Source: an uncultured Duncaniella sp. (GTDB taxonomy: Bacteria; Bacteroidota; Bacteroidia; Bacteroidales; Muribaculaceae). From it: DNA of 36,174 nt. Numbering within the stretch: position 1 is the stretch's first letter; each line of letters begins with the position of its first letter. Of this stretch, positions 32,548 to 36,174 are shown one piece after another. Where the stretch lies: contig NZ_CAJTMT010000015.1 of assembly GCF_910577345.1 (NCBI RefSeq), forward strand, positions 1 to 36,174, in the 5' to 3' direction. The notes under the pieces are model-generated. The model was not told the DNA's origin. It worked only from the letters and a program-made list of their open reading frames with translations, and did no database searches. A program made the position numbers and the translations under genes.

Positions 32548-34732
32548 CAAATTTAAAGTCATCCGACAACTCGATTCAATGCAGTGTGGGATTGCGTCCC
32601 TTGCCATGGTATGCAGTTATTATGGGAAGAATATCTCAATAAAAAAACTCTCTTCAATATGCCCGGTGAGTTCTGAAGGCGTTTCGATGCTTGCAATAAA
32701 GGCCGCCGCAGAAAGTATTGGTCTTGAAGTTATTGCAGGTCGCATTCACATAAATGAATTAATCAGGATTAATGGGCCATTCATTCTATATTGGAATCAA
32801 AATCATTTCGTCGTTCTTTACAAGGTTAGTAACGATGGTAAGTATTTTTTTATTGCAGATCCAGGAAAAGGGAATATAAGATATACCGCCAAAGACTTTA
32901 AAAATCATTGGATTGGGCACACTGCAGAAGAGACCAAAGGCATAGCAATGTACCTCGAAATAACAGATAAATTTAATACTGTTAATGAGAAAGACATTAG
33001 AAATAATTATTCAACCAAATTTCTTTTTGGATATATCCGACAGTACCGCACGTATTTCACGCAGATTATCCTCGGTCTGGCTCTCGGGTGTGTGCTCCAG
33101 TTGATAATGCCGTTCCTCACACAAGCCATCGTCGATGTGGGTATAAGGCACAGGGACATAGGTTTCATTTGGCTCATACTCCTCGGTGAGCTGATGATTG
33201 TCGCGGGCAGGACAGCCACGGATTTTATCCGCCGGTGGTTGCTGCTCCATATCTCCATGCGCATCAACATATCGCTCGTCAGCGATTTCTTCATAAAGCT
33301 GCTGAAACTCCCGATGTCGTTTTTCGACACTAAACTCATGGGAGATCTGATGCAACGCATAGGCGACCATACCCGAGTGCAGAACTTCCTCACGGGTCAG
33401 GTGCTTAACATCATCTTCACATTCCTCAGCTTCATCATTTTCGGCATTGTCCTCTTCTTTTATAATCCTCTGATTTTCGGAATTTTCGCCATAGGGAGTG
33501 TCTGCTACGGACTATGGATAACCTCTTTTCTGAAAAAGCGCAAGGTCCTTGACTATGAACTGTTTGAACAACAGGCCAAGAATCAGAACAAGACCTATCA
33601 GCTCATCACTTCCATGCAGGAGATAAAATTGCAGGACTGCGAACGCCGCCGCCGTTGGGAATGGGAGGATACGCAGGCCGACCTGTTCAGCGTACAGATG
33701 AAGTCGCTTAAACTCCAGCAAACTCAGGAAGCCGGCTCTATTTTTATCAATGAGGTAAAGAATATAATGATTACTGTGCTTGCGGCAACCGCTGTGATAA
33801 ACTCCCAGATGACACTCGGAGCCATGCTTGCCGTGCAGTATATCATCGGGCAGCTCAACTCTCCGGTGGAGCAGCTCATGTCGTTTATTTATTCTCTGCA
33901 GGATGTGAAGATTTCACTTGAACGCATCAATGAGATTCATGAGGGGAAAAATGAAGAATCAGACGGCAATCAGGCGTCGGAGTTCAATGACGGAAAATCC
34001 ATCGACCTTTCCAATGTCGATTTCAAGTATGACCCCCACGCACTTAAAAAGACTCTGACCGATGTCTCATTCAATATTCCTGAGGGAAAGGTGACGGCTA
34101 TTGTCGGAGCATCCGGAAGCGGCAAGACAACGCTTATCAAACTCATGCTCGGCTATTACCCGGTCATGGCAGGGGCAATATCGATTGCCGGAAGGAACAT
34201 AAATGAATATAATCTCAAATGGTGGCGGAGGCATTGCGGTGTCGTCATGCAGGACGGCGTGATATTCTCGGAATCAATAGCCCGCAATATCGCTGTCGAT
34301 GACGGTGACGTTGATGTGGAACGCCTTGAAAAAGCAGCCCGCATTGCCAACATCCATGACTATATCATGGGCTTGCCTCTGAAATACAATACACTGATCG
34401 GGCGCGACGGTGTCGGGCTGAGCCAAGGACAAAAGCAGCGCATCCTTATTGCCAGGGCTGTCTATAAGAATCCGGATTTCATCTTCCTTGATGAAGCGAC
34501 AAATGCTCTTGATGCAAAAAATGAGAGAGCCATTGTGGAAAATCTCGATGAGTTCTACAAGGGCAGGACTGTTGTTGTGGTGGCACACCGTCTCTCCACG
34601 GTCAAGAATGCAGACCAGATTATAGTCCTCGACGGTGGAAAAGTCGTCGAGTCCGGCAACCATGCCTCTCTAATTGAAAAAAGAGGTGCCTATTATAACC
34701 TCGTTAAGAACCAACTTGAATTAGGTAACTGA
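32525..34732 (+). CDS. Peptidase-containing ABC transporter (C39 peptidase, TM, ATPase)
   Basis: 735 aa. C39 peptidase domain (1-150) with triad C21 (DSMQCGIASL), H94 (NQNHFVVLY) and D112 (FIADPGKG), which cleaves after the GG of the leaders. Membrane domain (about 165-470) with several helices, then the ATPase: Walker A GASGSGKT (528-535), signature VGLSQGQKQRI, Walker B IFLDEATNALD and the switch His in VVVAHRLST. It exports the peptide while removing its leader. The DNA changes abruptly from about 30% GC before 33040 to over 55% after 33060, just between peptidase and membrane domains, as if the peptidase had been swapped. Confidence 0.95.
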   Translation: MTPVYSNNKFKVIRQLDSMQCGIASLAMVCSYYGKNISIKKLSSICPVSSEGVSMLAIKAAAESIGLEVIAGRIHINELIRINGPFILYWNQNHFVVLYKVSNDGKYFFIADPGKGNIRYTAKDFKNHWIGHTAEETKGIAMYLEITDKFNTVNEKDIRNNYSTKFLFGYIRQYRTYFTQIILGLALGCVLQLIMPFLTQAIVDVGIRHRDIGFIWLILLGELMIVAGRTATDFIRRWLLLHISMRINISLVSDFFIKLLKLPMSFFDTKLMGDLMQRIGDHTRVQNFLTGQVLNIIFTFLSFIIFGIVLFFYNPLIFGIFAIGSVCYGLWITSFLKKRKVLDYELFEQQAKNQNKTYQLITSMQEIKLQDCERRRRWEWEDTQADLFSVQMKSLKLQQTQEAGSIFINEVKNIMITVLAATAVINSQMTLGAMLAVQYIIGQLNSPVEQLMSFIYSLQDVKISLERINEIHEGKNEESDGNQASEFNDGKSIDLSNVDFKYDPHALKKTLTDVSFNIPEGKVTAIVGASGSGKTTLIKLMLGYYPVMAGAISIAGRNINEYNLKWWRRHCGVVMQDGVIFSESIARNIAVDDGDVDVERLEKAARIANIHDYIMGLPLKYNTLIGRDGVGLSQGQKQRILIARAVYKNPDFIFLDEATNALDAKNERAIVENLDEFYKGRTVVVVAHRLSTVKNADQIIVLDGGKVVESGNHASLIEKRGAYYNLVKNQLELGN

Positions 34733-34733
34733 T

Positions 34734-34937
34734 ATGGAGCAGCACTCATCTACCCACGACAAAATCGAGCTTCGCTCAGAAAAGGTCAGACAACTTATAT
34801 GCGAAATCCCACCCTCACTGGTACGCTGGGGCATAGCAGTCATCGCAATCGTATTCATCGCCCTTATTGCATCCCTATGCCTTCTGCCATACCCTTATTC
34901 CAACGGTGAATCAATCCTCCGCCATTTTATCGGATAG
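34734..34937 (+). CDS. Short membrane-fusion-protein-like stub (67 aa)
   Basis: Starts 1 nt after the transporter stop, so translation is coupled. A cytoplasmic start (IELRSEKVRQLICEIPPSLV) is followed by one transmembrane helix (GIAVIAIVFIALIASLCLLP) and a short tail. The start is the pattern of the N-terminus of Bacteroidetes HlyD-type adaptor proteins that pair with these exporters, but the periplasmic 300 residues are missing. It may be a truncated adaptor or a genuine small anchor. High-GC, like the transporter's second half. The 34938-35045 interval has no gene. Confidence 0.6.
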   Translation: MEQHSSTHDKIELRSEKVRQLICEIPPSLVRWGIAVIAIVFIALIASLCLLPYPYSNGESILRHFIG

Positions 34938-35045
34938 AAATGCCGGGATGAAAGTATGGTCAGGCTTGTCCGGGAACATGACACGTCCGTGTGAAACACT
35001 CATCTGATTCCAAGCGCGTCACAGAACAAAGTCAGTCCATCAATC

Positions 35046-35090
35046 TGAAAGTTTTGATTCTGAGGATGAAAGTTTTCAAGCGTAGTTTTA
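35046..35090 (+). promoter_or_regulatory. GLPGLI promoter with the same paired TGAAAGTTT operator
   Basis: TGAAAGTTT at 35046-35054 and 35067-35075: the same 21-bp spacing as at 28088 and the same 7 bases before the -7-like TAGTTTTA (35083-35090). The -7 box departs from consensus at its last base, so it may depend more on an activator than the peptide promoter does. Confidence 0.7.
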
Positions 35091-35134
35091 CAGTATAAAA
35101 CCAATCTCGAATCCATCTAAGACCCAACCTATTC

Positions 35135-35920
35135 ATGAAAAAGAGGCTCATACTTACAGCGCTGTTCGTTCAGTCGCTTTGCGTTTTTGCCCAAAAGCAA
35201 AACCTATCCATAGTGGATTGCCATTACAGTCTGACCTTTAAAAAGGATACTGTTGACAATATCATTGCCGAGGATGTCATGATACTCCGGGCCAACAGAA
35301 CTAAATCAATATTCTTCAGCCAGGACACCCATTACTTTGACTCACTGAACATGTCGGAAAGCGGAAAAAGTTTTGTGAATCTTCTTATCCGACTCAGAGG
35401 CAAATTTGAGAAAATAGAAACCTACAATGTCATAAAGGATCAGGCCAGCAAAACAATGACCTTTGCCGACGATATCGGAGATAAACACATCGTTTATCAA
35501 GAGCCATTTCCACAATTCAACTGGAAGATAAGCAATGAAACGAAAAAAGTCAGAGACCACCTCTGCCAAAAAGCTACCTGCAAATTCAGAGGCCGCAGCT
35601 ATATCGCATGGTTTACCACTGAAATACCCCTGAAGGATGGCCCGTGGAAGTTCAACGGCTTGCCTGGCCTTATACTCGAAGTTTATGATACCAAAAATCA
35701 GTATCATTTCAAATTCATGGGAATGCACAGAAATAAGGCCGACATCTCTCTGCTTCCATACGACTATGAGAAAACAACCCGCGCTGAATATCTCAAAAAC
35801 TTTAAGGAGCACCTTGAGAACCCTGCCGGAAATACGCGCAAGAAGCTTCGCAAGACTTCTAAATCCAAAACCGACATGAAAGCAAAAGACAACCGCCGCA
35901 ATCCGATGGAATTATACTGA
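35135..35920 (+). CDS. GLPGLI family exported protein
   Basis: 261 aa with a signal peptide (LILTALFVQSLCVFA). The family signature is plain: DGPWKFNGLPGLILEVYD at about residues 168-185. GLPGLI proteins are exported Bacteroidetes proteins of unknown biochemical role, often beside outer-membrane beta-barrel proteins, as here. The C-terminal 40 residues are Lys/Arg-rich and probably disordered. It shares its operator with the peptide operon, so it probably belongs to the same regulon. Its signal-peptide sequence is repeated, inverted, at the window end. Confidence 0.9.
   Translation: MKKRLILTALFVQSLCVFAQKQNLSIVDCHYSLTFKKDTVDNIIAEDVMILRANRTKSIFFSQDTHYFDSLNMSESGKSFVNLLIRLRGKFEKIETYNVIKDQASKTMTFADDIGDKHIVYQEPFPQFNWKISNETKKVRDHLCQKATCKFRGRSYIAWFTTEIPLKDGPWKFNGLPGLILEVYDTKNQYHFKFMGMHRNKADISLLPYDYEKTTRAEYLKNFKEHLENPAGNTRKKLRKTSKSKTDMKAKDNRRNPMELY
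35147..35182. repeat. Inverted repeat, left copy (in the GLPGLI signal peptide)
   Basis: 36 bp matching the reverse complement of 36139-36174 with a single mismatch; identity may continue past the window. Together they flank the GLPGLI body and tRNA-Leu. Confidence 0.9.
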
Positions 35921-35988
35921 TGCTATGCGCTACATGCGTTGTGGTTCATGCGTGGTCCAAGTCAAATCAGCCGAATCTCTGAAATAAA

Positions 35989-36020
35989 TTTGGAAAGTTT
36001 GACGAAAAGCGATACCTTTG
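35989..36020 (+). promoter_or_regulatory. Promoter of tRNA-Leu
   Basis: TTTG (35989-35992), 20-nt spacer, TACCTTTG (36013-36020): exact Bacteroidetes consensus, same -7 sequence as the tRNA-Phe promoter. Confidence 0.8.
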
Positions 36021-36051
36021 CATTTGGAAAATCGTAGATATTCCAAATCCC

Positions 36052-36133
36052 GCGCATGTGGCGTAATTGGTAGCCGCGTTAGACTTAGGATCTAATGTCT
36101 CAGGACGTGGGGGTTCGAGTCCCTTCATGCGCA
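36052..36133 (+). tRNA. tRNA-Leu (anticodon UAG)
   Basis: 82 nt: acceptor GCGCATG/CATGCGC, anticodon stem TTAGA/TCTAA with loop CTTAGGA giving UAG, a short variable arm as in class II tRNAs, and T-arm with TTCGAGT. CCA is not encoded. The gene is followed within 5 nt by the inverted GLPGLI fragment. Confidence 0.95.
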
Positions 36134-36138
36134 CAACA

Positions 36139-36174
36139 GCAAAGCGACTGAACGAACAGTGCTGTAAGTATGAG
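36139..36174 (-). pseudogene. Inverted fragment of a GLPGLI gene 5' end (right repeat copy)
   Basis: On the minus strand this reads LILTALFVQSLC in the same frame as the GLPGLI signal peptide, and would then run into tRNA-Leu and stop at 36102-36100. The start codon would lie just beyond the window. It is a 5'-truncated duplicate or the other arm of an inversion. Confidence 0.65.

Overview
The window looks like Bacteroidales chromosome, probably a gut member and perhaps Muribaculaceae; the order is well supported by the families present, the family is a guess. Evidence: Bacteroidetes-type promoters (TTTG-N20-TAnnTTTG in front of both tRNA genes), DUF3871, DUF3244-like and GLPGLI families, GG-leader Bacteroidales peptides, an IntDOT-like tyrosine recombinase, a S9B dipeptidyl peptidase IV and a GH43 enzyme.

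Layout. (1) 1-6640, accessory DNA: a MobC-like protein and a MOBP-type relaxase, a terminator, a decayed copy of the relaxase C-terminal domain, then a four-gene minus-strand operon (two membrane-anchored proteins, a WG-repeat protein, a zinc-ribbon HEPN protein) that could be an undescribed defence module. (2) 6639-15002, an integrated element of about 8.4 kb at tRNA-Phe: 54-bp direct repeats, paired 12-bp-period arm-type repeats at both ends, an integrase beside the intact tRNA, a degenerate SF2 helicase, DUF3871, two lipoproteins and a tiny membrane protein. Its far end carries a whole tRNA-Phe lookalike broken by a 33-nt hairpin in the D-arm. (3) 15023-25397, housekeeping DNA: an array of eleven 38-bp repeats in the 3' UTR of a GltD-like gene, GH43, a coiled-coil protein with an AT-hook and a C-terminal QLSLF clamp-binding motif, DPP IV, a membrane protein and miaA. 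(4) 25543-25955, a ribbon-helix-helix antitoxin with a tiny coupled ORF and a 3x9-bp operator. (5) 26188-36174, a peptide natural-product locus.

The peptide locus is the main discovery candidate. It runs: TPR/TM/LuxR-type regulator (split by an in-frame TAG), DUF3244-like secreted protein, two double-glycine-leader precursor peptides, a strong terminator touching the next start codon, radical SAM/SPASM maturase, outer-membrane beta-barrel, C39-peptidase ABC exporter, a 67-aa membrane-fusion-protein-like stub and a GLPGLI protein. Two promoters, before DUF3244 and before GLPGLI, share two TGAAAGTTT repeats exactly 21 bp apart and 8 bp from the -7 box, so they look like one regulon. Base composition jumps sharply inside the transporter gene at the peptidase/membrane-domain junction, and again inside the regulator, as expected if peptide, maturase and peptidase cassettes are exchanged against a resident export and regulation backbone. 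The window ends with tRNA-Leu and an inverted copy of the GLPGLI signal-peptide sequence.
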